This document shows positions 1 through 6,054 of a stretch of DNA of 11,661 bases, one piece after another. The position numbers and the translations under genes were made by a program. This stretch comes from Oscillospiraceae bacterium (GTDB lineage Bacteria; Bacillota; Clostridia; Oscillospirales; Ruminococcaceae), in assembly GCA_031281115.1 (NCBI GenBank), contig JAITFV010000169.1, positions 1 through 11,661 of the forward strand. Reading direction: 5' to 3'. The notes under the pieces were generated by a model that was given only the letters and a program-made list of their open reading frames with translations, did no database searches and had not been told where the DNA came from. Position 1 is the first letter of the stretch. Each line of letters opens with the position of its first letter.

Positions 1-543
1 TATGATGTATATGATGACGGGAGACAAGATTTTGAAAAAGTACTTGGCATAGACCCCTGGGGACCGGGCTGCTGCTATGATTGCTACCTGTTTGAAAAGT
101 TAGAACTCATAGAAACTCCGCAACCGATTGTACTCGGGATAAACAGCGGCCAAGGTAGCAATCCCTTAAAAGTAAAAGAACTGTACAAAGAAAAGAAACA
201 TAATCTGAACACAGTAGTTTATAATGTAACCAATCAAGAAAATTATTTGGAAGATTTGCGCGGAGTGAGCGACTATGTGAGATACGAAGAGAATTTAAGT
301 AATATATTTAAAAAAACTGATGAAAATTTTCCGAAAAAATTTCATTATATCATAATAGATACTCCTGTAGTTTTTTTAAATTATAAGCAACTCATAGAAA
401 ATTGCTTAAAATATCTTACAGTAGGCGGTTATTTGTGTGCGCTTTTTACTGACAATCAAGAAGCGCAAATCCGCAAAGCTTTTCCAAAAGCTGATTATGT
501 TAAGAAAATTCAAAACTGGCTTATTCTCAAATCCTGTCAATAA
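1..543 (+). CDS. Partial Rossmann/methyltransferase-like protein (3' end only)
   Basis: The frame is open from base 1 to the TAA at 541-543, so the last 180 residues are present and the start lies outside the window. I do not recognise the family firmly. The order of motifs suggests a class I SAM-methyltransferase-like fold: a glycine-containing strand-loop IVLGINSGQG (visible residues 43-52, motif I-like), then a strand ending in an acidic residue, YIIIDTPVV (116-124, motif IV-like), a helix, and VGGYLCALF (141-149, the usual turn after the fifth strand). No substrate-specific motif is visible. A TTG at 247 could start a shorter frame, but the conserved-looking glycine loop lies upstream of it, so that start is unlikely. 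The gene is visibly more AT-rich than leuA downstream, which may mean a different origin. No hairpin terminator follows it. Fold assignment is inference from motifs. Confidence 0.5.
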   Translation, partial: YDVYDDGRQDFEKVLGIDPWGPGCCYDCYLFEKLELIETPQPIVLGINSGQGSNPLKVKELYKEKKHNLNTVVYNVTNQENYLEDLRGVSDYVRYEENLSNIFKKTDENFPKKFHYIIIDTPVVFLNYKQLIENCLKYLTVGGYLCALFTDNQEAQIRKAFPKADYVKKIQNWLILKSCQ

Positions 544-571
544 TCCCCGCAACAATTTTTTACACAAACGC

Positions 572-600
572 TTGACATCTTAACTTTTTTATGTTATGAT
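572..600 (+). promoter_or_regulatory. Sigma-A promoter of the leuA T-box leader
   Basis: TTGACA (572-577), a 17-base spacer and TATGAT (595-600), with a TG at 592-593 forming an extended -10 element. The expected transcript start is near 607, about 300 bases before leuA, leaving room for the T-box leader. Spacing and both hexamers fit a housekeeping promoter. Confidence 0.85.
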
Positions 601-639
601 GGTTGTGTTATATTTAAAATGCGATGATAGGGAACAAAG

Positions 640-883
640 TTTATTTGCCTTTTTCAGAGAAGCGGCGGTCGGTGCAAGCCGTAAAGTGCAGATTTACCAT
701 AACTCACCCTTGAGCAGTCGGCTGATGTAGGGGCGCAATGCGTCCGGTATGTAGGCTTGAACGGGTTCTCCCGTTACAGAGAAGTGCGCTGTCAGGCGCA
801 GATGAGTGGTGCAGCTGAAGCTGCGCAACAAGAGTGGTACCGCGGATTTTTCCGTCTCTTACATTTTTTAAGGGGCGGTTTTT
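640..883 (+). promoter_or_regulatory. T-box riboswitch, leucine-specific (CUC specifier)
   Basis: A tRNA-sensing leader that lets transcription enter leuA when tRNA-Leu is uncharged. Stem I begins near 655 with AGAGAAGCGGCGGTCGGTG, where CGGC and GCCG flank a GGTCGGTGCAA loop as in canonical T-boxes. The segment AACTCACCCTTGAGC (701-715) carries the specifier CTC at 703-705, a leucine codon that matches the downstream gene. A stem-loop AACGGG-TTCT-CCCGTT (760-775) fits stem III. The conserved T-box is AACAAGAGTGGTACCGCGG (827-845). Its UGGU (835-838) would pair with the tRNA 3' end NCCA and implies discriminator base A, as usual for tRNA-Leu. The antiterminator can pair AAGAG (830-834) with CTCTT (856-860); the same CTCTT bases belong to the terminator stem, which gives the switch. 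Stem II and the exact 5' boundary are not resolved. Confidence 0.93.
852..883 (+). terminator. T-box intrinsic terminator before leuA
   Basis: CCGTCTCTTA (852-861) pairs with TAAGGGGCGG (869-878) over ten base pairs with two G-U pairs, followed by TTTTTG. It is mutually exclusive with the T-box antiterminator, which uses CTCTT at 856-860. Termination should occur when charged tRNA-Leu is plentiful. Confidence 0.88.
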
Positions 884-894
884 GTTTGCCGCCC
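873..894 (+). repeat. Inverted repeat overlapping the terminator 3' arm
   Basis: GGGCGG (873-878) is perfectly complementary to CCGCCC (889-894), separated by ten bases. The left arm is also the 3' arm of the T-box terminator, and the right arm ends just before the leuA ribosome binding site AAAGGA (898-903). It could form only in read-through transcripts or compete with the terminator; a functional role is unproven. Confidence 0.5.
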
Positions 895-912
895 GCGAAA
901 GGAAACATTATC

Positions 913-2577
913 ATGAAAAACGCAAACAAGTACAAAAAATCCTATTTCCTGCCTCCAAAGCAGTGCTTAAACTGGGCAGGCAGGGATTACATCGACACAC
1001 CGCCGATTTGGTGCAGTGTTGACCTGCGCGACGGCAATCAAGCCTTAATTGTCCCGATGAGCCTCGAAGAAAAATTAAACTTCTTCAAATTCCTTGTCAA
1101 AATCGGCTTTAAAGAAATCGAAATCGGTTTCCCTGCCGCGAGCCGGACCGAGTTTGACTTCTGCCGCGCTCTGATTGAGCAGAACCTGATTCCCGATGAC
1201 GTAACAGTACAGGTGCTGACGCAGGCGCGCGAGCATATTATTCAAAAAACCTTTGAGGCGCTTCGCGGTGCGAAAAACGCAATCGTTCACCTGTATAATT
1301 CCACTTCCGTGGCACAGCGGGAGCAGGTTTTCAAGAAAAGCAAGCAGGAAATCATTGACATAGCCGTAACAGGCGCGGAGCTTGCGAAGAAATTCGCGGC
1401 TGAGTACGAGGGAAATTTCCGCTTTGAGTACTCGCCTGAAAGCTTCACCGGGACGGAGCTTGACTTCGCGCTGGAAATTTGCAACGCGGTGGTTGATGTA
1501 TTTGAACCGATAGCCGACAAAAAATTAATTATAAATCTGCCCGGAACTGTCGAGGTGTCGATGCCGCACGTTTATGCAAGCCAGGTAGAGTATATGTGCA
1601 GCAATCTGCACAACCGTGAAAACATCATCGTGTCGCTTCACCCGCATAACGACAGGGGTTGCGCCGTGGCTGACACGGAGCTTGGTCTGCTTGCGGGAGC
1701 TGACAGGGTTGAGGGTACATTATTCGGGAACGGCGAGCGCACCGGAAACGTAGATATAATCACATTAGCTTTAAATATGTATTCGCACGGGGTTAATCCG
1801 GGGCTCGATTTCTCGGATATGCCGAAAACCGTACAAACTTACGAGCAGCTCACCGACATGAACGTCGGGCAGCGGCATCCTTATTGCGGAGAATTGGTTT
1901 TCGCAGCGTTTTCAGGCTCTCATCAGGACGCAATCGCGAAAGGTATGGCGTGGCGCGAGGAAAATAAACTCTCTGAATGGACGGTACCCTATCTGCCTGT
2001 TGACCCGAGAGATTTAGGGCGGCAGTATGACGGCGATATTATCCGAATCAACAGCCAGAGCGGCAAGGGCGGCATCGGCTTCCTTCTGAAAAACAAGTAC
2101 GGCATGGATTTACCTCCGAAGTTCCGCGAGCAGGTCGGCTATGCGGTTAAGGATTATTCCGATAAAAATCAAAAAGAATTGCAACCCGACGAGGTTTATA
2201 ATGTATTCCGCGACGGCTTCGTGAACCTCGGGAATCCGATTAAATTCACAGAAGTGCATTATGAACAGCAAAAAGACGGCATTATCGCTACGGTTACTGT
2301 TAATGTCAATAAAAAAGAGCGCGTACTTGCCGGCTCCGGAAACGGCCGTATTGACGCGGTCAGCAATGCGCTCGGCAAGAGCTTAAATTTAAAATATAAT
2401 CTCACAAATTATTCACAGCACGCACTTGATATAGGCTCAAGGTCGCAGGCAATTTCCTATATCGAAATAAGAACCGGCGACGGGCGGGTTTCGTGGGGTG
2501 CGGGGCTTCACTCCGACGTTACAACTTCGGCTGTGCTGGCTTTAATCAGTGCGATAAACAGAAGCGAAATGCTTTAG
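913..2577 (+). CDS. leuA: 2-isopropylmalate synthase
   Basis: Catalyses the first committed step of leucine synthesis: acetyl-CoA plus 2-oxoisovalerate to 2-isopropylmalate, in the cytoplasm. The 554-residue product belongs to the long LeuA type (about 550 residues, Corynebacterium-like) rather than the shorter 510-520 residue type. The catalytic TIM barrel carries the LeuA signature DLRDGNQA at 37-44 (Arg39, Asp40 and Gln43 active-site/metal region), the metal-binding SLHPHNDRG (His243, His245) and FGNGERTGNV (271-280). The C-terminal regulatory dimer domain, about residues 430-550, is expected to bind leucine for feedback inhibition. The ATG at 913 is chosen because AAAGGA lies 9 bases upstream and the family sequence begins here; an in-frame upstream extension to 757 would lie inside the T-box and is not coding. 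Regulation is by the leucine T-box. No other leu genes follow, so leuA appears monocistronic here. Confidence 0.96.
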   Translation: MKNANKYKKSYFLPPKQCLNWAGRDYIDTPPIWCSVDLRDGNQALIVPMSLEEKLNFFKFLVKIGFKEIEIGFPAASRTEFDFCRALIEQNLIPDDVTVQVLTQAREHIIQKTFEALRGAKNAIVHLYNSTSVAQREQVFKKSKQEIIDIAVTGAELAKKFAAEYEGNFRFEYSPESFTGTELDFALEICNAVVDVFEPIADKKLIINLPGTVEVSMPHVYASQVEYMCSNLHNRENIIVSLHPHNDRGCAVADTELGLLAGADRVEGTLFGNGERTGNVDIITLALNMYSHGVNPGLDFSDMPKTVQTYEQLTDMNVGQRHPYCGELVFAAFSGSHQDAIAKGMAWREENKLSEWTVPYLPVDPRDLGRQYDGDIIRINSQSGKGGIGFLLKNKYGMDLPPKFREQVGYAVKDYSDKNQKELQPDEVYNVFRDGFVNLGNPIKFTEVHYEQQKDGIIATVTVNVNKKERVLAGSGNGRIDAVSNALGKSLNLKYNLTNYSQHALDIGSRSQAISYIEIRTGDGRVSWGAGLHSDVTTSAVLALISAINRSEML

Positions 2578-2580
2578 AGC

Positions 2581-2693
2581 GTGTTCACACTATAGTTAGT
2601 TAAATTTAGATAGGAATGAATCCAATCTAAATTTTCGCTCGCTACGCGGCGAGTTGCGGTTTCACCGCAACCATAGTCGTTTTAAACGACTAT
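2581..2693. repeat. Cluster of five inverted repeats between leuA and the ECF operon
   Basis: Five palindromic units occupy almost the whole gap after leuA: GTGT/ACAC (2581-2590); AAATTTAGAT (2602-2611) with ATCTAAATTT (2625-2634), ten perfect pairs; CTCGC (2638-2642) with GCGAG (2649-2653); GTTGCGGT (2653-2660) with ACCGCAAC (2664-2671), eight perfect pairs and a 3-base loop; and ATAGTCGTTT (2673-2682) with AAACGACTAT (2684-2693), ten perfect pairs. None is followed by a convincing U-tract, although the second ends in TTTT, so a simple leuA terminator is not the best explanation. It resembles a structured intergenic repeat or MITE-like element, or a structured RNA. Confidence 0.7.
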
Positions 2694-2697
2694 ATTT

Positions 2698-2726
2698 GGA
2701 AACTTTCGTTAAATATCAATCGTTTA
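2698..2726 (+). promoter_or_regulatory. Candidate ECF-type (autoregulated) promoter
   Basis: GGAAAC (2698-2703), 17 bases, then CGTTTA (2721-2726). The AAC-containing -35 and CGT-containing -10 at this spacing resemble promoters of ECF sigma factors such as SigW. It lies 31 bases before the ECF sigma gene, consistent with the autoregulation common in this family. No sigma-A promoter with sensible spacing is visible here. Confidence 0.5.
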
Positions 2727-2757
2727 TATTATAAGTGAGGAAAGCGAGGCCGACCGC

Positions 2758-3234
2758 ATGACTCAGACCGCCTCATTCGGTGAGGAATACAGCGTAGAAT
2801 TCATAGTTAATACTTACGGAAATATGCTGTATAAGTTAGCCGCGGCACAAATTAATAACAAAACGGACGCATATGACGCCCTGCAGGACGTTCTGCTTAA
2901 AATTCATGCCATAAAGCCGAACTGGAACGACGAGGAACATCTCAAGGCATGGCTTATTCGTGCTGTAATTAATAAGTGCCGCGATTATAACAAAAGCGTC
3001 TGGAATAGGAGAACTTCCGCGCTTGACGAGGCTTTTCACATTTCAAAGAGCGACCCGGATTTTGAATTGCAAAACGCTGTTTCCCTGCTGCCGCATAAGT
3101 ACAGAATCACACTTTACTTATATTATTACGAGGGCTATAAAATCCATGAAATCTCGAAAATTTTAAATGTCGGTGAGAGCGGTATAAAAAAGCGGTTGGT
3201 TAAAGGACGTGAAATGCTCAAGGCTTATTTGTAA
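2758..3234 (+). CDS. ECF-subfamily RNA polymerase sigma factor
   Basis: A 158-residue group 4 (extracytoplasmic function) sigma factor, of usual length. Region 2 spans about residues 13-80 (VEFIVNTYGNMLYKLA, then DAYDALQDVLLKIH, the core-binding helix, and HLKAWLIRAVINKCRDY, the -10 recognition helix). A linker follows, and region 4 spans about 105-157, with LPHKYRITLYLYYYEGY and the helix-turn-helix KIHEISKILNVGESGIKKRL (128-147). The ATG at 2758 has GAGG at 2746-2749 with an 8-base spacer. The next gene starts 34 bases after its stop and encodes a membrane protein typical of a partner anti-sigma factor. The subgroup and regulon cannot be read from the sequence. A candidate self-recognised promoter lies just upstream. 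Confidence 0.92.
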   Translation: MTQTASFGEEYSVEFIVNTYGNMLYKLAAAQINNKTDAYDALQDVLLKIHAIKPNWNDEEHLKAWLIRAVINKCRDYNKSVWNRRTSALDEAFHISKSDPDFELQNAVSLLPHKYRITLYLYYYEGYKIHEISKILNVGESGIKKRLVKGREMLKAYL

Positions 3235-3268
3235 TTGTAGGGTACACTGTGGTGAAAGGAGAATCGCC

Positions 3269-4681
3269 GTGAATGAAAATAAGTTATTCAGTTATGTAGA
3301 TAACGTTGAGCTTTCTGCAAAAATGAAGGAGGCTTTGATTAAAGGCGGAGAGCCGCTCCAAGAGGTGAAAACCTTGCATCGGAGGGGCTTTGCCGTTCTC
3401 GGGGGTATGGCTGCGGTGCTTCTCGGGGTTGTAGCAGGTGGGTATATATTCCTCATGAACGGCGGTTTTTTAAGTCTGCCGCCTGATTATGAAACTGATA
3501 TCGAAATAAACGGCAATGCGGCTTTAGAAAACAATGGCGCAGCTGTAACAAGGATTTATGAAGCGAACGACTATATTATCGAGTACGAAATAACAGTTGC
3601 TGTTGAACCCGCAAAGCAGCATTACGACCGCAGTTTTTGGTACAGATACGGCGAAGATTATATATTAAATATTTATAATTCACTTAAATATCATTCGGAG
3701 TTCGCAGATTTTGTACCTCGGTTTGAACCGATTCATAACGGCATATATTTCCAAGGTGAAATTCCCCACGAGCATATCGCAAACAATATCAAAATGTATT
3801 TACAAGATTCTGTTGATGTGGATATTACCGCTTTAGCGGTCACTTTGGAGCAATTTGTTTTTGACTTTTTAGAGTATATCGCGATGCCGATAGTGCTTAT
3901 TCCCGAGCCGGTTCCGATTCACGGTTCCGTTGTTACGCGGGAAGATATTCGTTCTTCAGAAATTATTTCAACTATACTCGCGCTCGGTGTTGCGCGGGCG
4001 TTTGTTGAGGGGAATGTAAGCGAGTTAGAAATGCTGTTTGCAAGCAGCACTCCCGGGCTTTTCGATTTCGTGAAAGATACGGAGTTATACGAATTTATAT
4101 TAATTGGAACTGAGTTCGACCCTATTACCCATGAATACTTACACTATTTTATTATTTCAGCAGACGAAGGTGACGGCATTTTCGCGCAGAGCAACAAATG
4201 GGTTATGTATACAAACGGTCATCAGATTCAGCAATTCACGCCTGCCGGCAGAGAAATCGCCAAGGCAAATCAAAGCTGGTATACTACAGGCGGGCATGAC
4301 GATTTGGTCAGCTTCTGTTACTATTATACTACGCTTTACCTGCTGCAGCCGGAAGAATATCGCGAAAGTTATACAGAAAGAGCAGACTCCGCGGCAACAA
4401 TCGACGCACGTATATGTTGGGAAACGGAAGACGGTTTTATGTATCTTCGTCAGCCTGTCGGCGACTACAACCCTGCGAGGGCGGAGCTCGTTTCCATTGA
4501 GGAAACAGACCAGAGTGCCGTAAGATGGATAACCTTAGATTTCTTTGGTGATGCGGGGTATATGTTCCTCGCCGAAACATTGCAATTCGAGATTGTTGCC
4601 GAACAATACGCCTGGCGGCTCTCTTCTGTCGAGACAATTTATGATAATCCCGATATTAATGTGGCTTTTATTTATTATTGA
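3269..4681 (+). CDS. Probable membrane-anchored anti-sigma factor with large ectodomain
   Basis: A 470-residue single-pass membrane protein: a short cytoplasmic N-terminus of about 40 residues (MNENKLFSYVDNVELSAKMK onward), one transmembrane segment at about 41-63 (FAVLGGMAAVLLGVVAGGYI followed by FLM), and about 400 extracytoplasmic residues rich in acidic and aromatic residues. Its place directly after an ECF sigma gene supports an anti-sigma role. No zinc-binding HxxxCxxC anti-sigma motif is visible in the N-terminus, so sigma binding would be by another mode. The ectodomain shows no enzyme or binding motif I recognise; it may sense an envelope signal. GTG at 3269 is chosen because AAAGGAG (3255-3261) lies 7 bases upstream; the longer frame from an ATG at 3209 would overlap the sigma gene and lacks a ribosome binding site. 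The stop codon overlaps the next gene's -35 element. Confidence 0.72.
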   Translation: MNENKLFSYVDNVELSAKMKEALIKGGEPLQEVKTLHRRGFAVLGGMAAVLLGVVAGGYIFLMNGGFLSLPPDYETDIEINGNAALENNGAAVTRIYEANDYIIEYEITVAVEPAKQHYDRSFWYRYGEDYILNIYNSLKYHSEFADFVPRFEPIHNGIYFQGEIPHEHIANNIKMYLQDSVDVDITALAVTLEQFVFDFLEYIAMPIVLIPEPVPIHGSVVTREDIRSSEIISTILALGVARAFVEGNVSELEMLFASSTPGLFDFVKDTELYEFILIGTEFDPITHEYLHYFIISADEGDGIFAQSNKWVMYTNGHQIQQFTPAGREIAKANQSWYTTGGHDDLVSFCYYYTTLYLLQPEEYRESYTERADSAATIDARICWETEDGFMYLRQPVGDYNPARAELVSIEETDQSAVRWITLDFFGDAGYMFLAETLQFEIVAEQYAWRLSSVETIYDNPDINVAFIYY

Positions 4682-4707
4682 CATTTCCGGTGTTTTTGTG
4701 CTATAAT
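4678..4707 (+). promoter_or_regulatory. Consensus sigma-A promoter for the DUF1015 gene
   Basis: TTGACA (4678-4683) and TATAAT (4702-4707) both match consensus exactly, with an 18-base spacer and a TG at 4699-4700 giving an extended -10. The -35 box overlaps the TGA stop (4679-4681) of the preceding gene. The leader would be only about 27 bases, with AAAAGGAG before the ATG. This makes the DUF1015 gene independent of the ECF operon. Confidence 0.87.
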
Positions 4708-4740
4708 ATAAAAAATTATGGAACAAAAAGGAGAATAAAA

Positions 4741-6024
4741 ATGGCAGAAATAAAAGCCTTTAAGGGATTGCGCTACACTGAAAAAGCAGGAGAAATAAAA
4801 AGTCTCTGCTGCCCGCCTTACGACATTATTTCATATGAGCAGAGCAGAATTTATCACAGCGCGAACCCTTACAATGTAATTAAATTAGAGTTGCCCCGCT
4901 CGCTTTCTGATGACCCGTCGGTTGATGTCTACGCGAAGTCGGGGGAGTTTTTGCGTTCGTGGATTGATGGTGGTTTTCTCAAAAATGACGATGAAGACAG
5001 CATTTATGTTTATGAGATGGAATTTGAAATTAACGGAGCGAGGAAAAACGTCATAGGTTTTATTCCGCTTGTTAAGGTTGAGGATTTCTCAAAAGGCATA
5101 ATCCTCCCGCATGAAGAAACTTTATCTAAAGACAAGTCCGACCGCTTCAATCTTATGGAAGCCACCGGTTGTAATTTCAGTCAGATTTACTCGCTCTACT
5201 CCGATGAAAGCGGTGAAATCCGCAATATGCTGTCAGAAGTGCAAAAGACTGCACCAGCTTCGTTTTTCACTGATGATGACGGCGTAATTCATAAATTATG
5301 GGCTGTCAGCGAAATTACATTCTGCAAAAAAATTACTGCCCTCATGGCAGAAAAAAAGCTTTACATTGCCGACGGGCATCACCGCTACGAAACCGCGCTC
5401 AAATACCGCGATGTTCACTCGGGCGAAGCCGGCAGCTCGGATTATGTGCCAATGATGCTTGTTGATATGGCAGATGACGGCTTGGTGATTCTGCCGACAC
5501 ACAGAATTGTTCGCGACCTTGAAAAATACAATCAAGACGAGATTATCTTGAAGTGCGGGAAGTATTTCAATATTATGTCAAACTTAAACCGCGCCGATTC
5601 TGAAACCGCACTTGCAAAGGCTTTTACAAATAACGAAAAAGCTTTTGTGCTGTATTCCGGCGACGGCAATTACACGCTCCTTAAGCTCAAAGATGTAAAC
5701 ATTATGAAGGAGTTCATGCCGGATAAAGGCGACGCGCTGCGTAATTTAGATGTCAGTATTTTGCACACTTTGGTGCTTGAGCGGATTTTCGGCATTGACA
5801 GGGAAAATATGGCGAATCAAGTTAATCTCACTTACACGAGAAGCGCGGATGAAGCCGTTTCGGCGATTGACAATGGCAAGGGGAATTGCGCTTTCCTTCT
5901 CAATCCGTGCGGCGTGGGTGAAATCGGCGGCGTTGTTTCAACAGGCGGGAAAATGCCGCAGAAATCCACTTATTTCTATCCGAAACTGACGACCGGGCTG
6001 GTGATGAATCAGATTAAAAAGTAG
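4741..6024 (+). CDS. DUF1015 family protein
   Basis: A 427-residue cytoplasmic protein that matches the DUF1015 family along its length. Recognisable conserved stretches are CPPYDII (24-30), LPHEETLSKDKSDRF (122-136), YIADGHHRYETAL (208-220) and, near the C-terminus, MPQKSTYFYPKLTTGLV. The biochemical role is not established to my knowledge. The DGHHR segment resembles the signature of the ParB/sulfiredoxin-like fold, which includes free serine kinases (SerK), so a small-molecule phosphotransfer role is a hypothesis only. The ATG at 4741 has AAGGAG 7 bases upstream and matches the usual family start (MAEIKAFKGLRY); an in-frame extension to 4678 covers the promoter and is rejected. The length is typical. 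Transcription should be strong and constitutive from the perfect promoter. It ends 30 bases from the convergent gene. Confidence 0.93.
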   Translation: MAEIKAFKGLRYTEKAGEIKSLCCPPYDIISYEQSRIYHSANPYNVIKLELPRSLSDDPSVDVYAKSGEFLRSWIDGGFLKNDDEDSIYVYEMEFEINGARKNVIGFIPLVKVEDFSKGIILPHEETLSKDKSDRFNLMEATGCNFSQIYSLYSDESGEIRNMLSEVQKTAPASFFTDDDGVIHKLWAVSEITFCKKITALMAEKKLYIADGHHRYETALKYRDVHSGEAGSSDYVPMMLVDMADDGLVILPTHRIVRDLEKYNQDEIILKCGKYFNIMSNLNRADSETALAKAFTNNEKAFVLYSGDGNYTLLKLKDVNIMKEFMPDKGDALRNLDVSILHTLVLERIFGIDRENMANQVNLTYTRSADEAVSAIDNGKGNCAFLLNPCGVGEIGGVVSTGGKMPQKSTYFYPKLTTGLVMNQIKK

Positions 6025-6054
6025 TTTTCCCCGCTCTGCCTGCTAACTTTACAA

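Noticed and set aside
544..554. CCCCGCAACAA after the first gene resembles the dockerin gene ends on the minus strand
   Set aside because: Only 11 bases match and the adjoining minus-strand sequence shows no further dockerin-like residues; likely chance.
757..912. N-terminal 52-codon extension of LeuA
   Set aside because: It translates the T-box and its terminator; the family sequence and ribosome binding site begin at 913.
3209..3268. Upstream ATG start for the putative anti-sigma factor
   Set aside because: It overlaps the sigma gene, lacks a ribosome binding site and adds non-conserved-looking residues; GTG at 3269 has AAAGGAG at the right distance.
6025..6054. Terminator between the convergent DUF1015 and secreted-protein genes
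   Set aside because: The 30 bases contain no hairpin with a U-tract on either strand.
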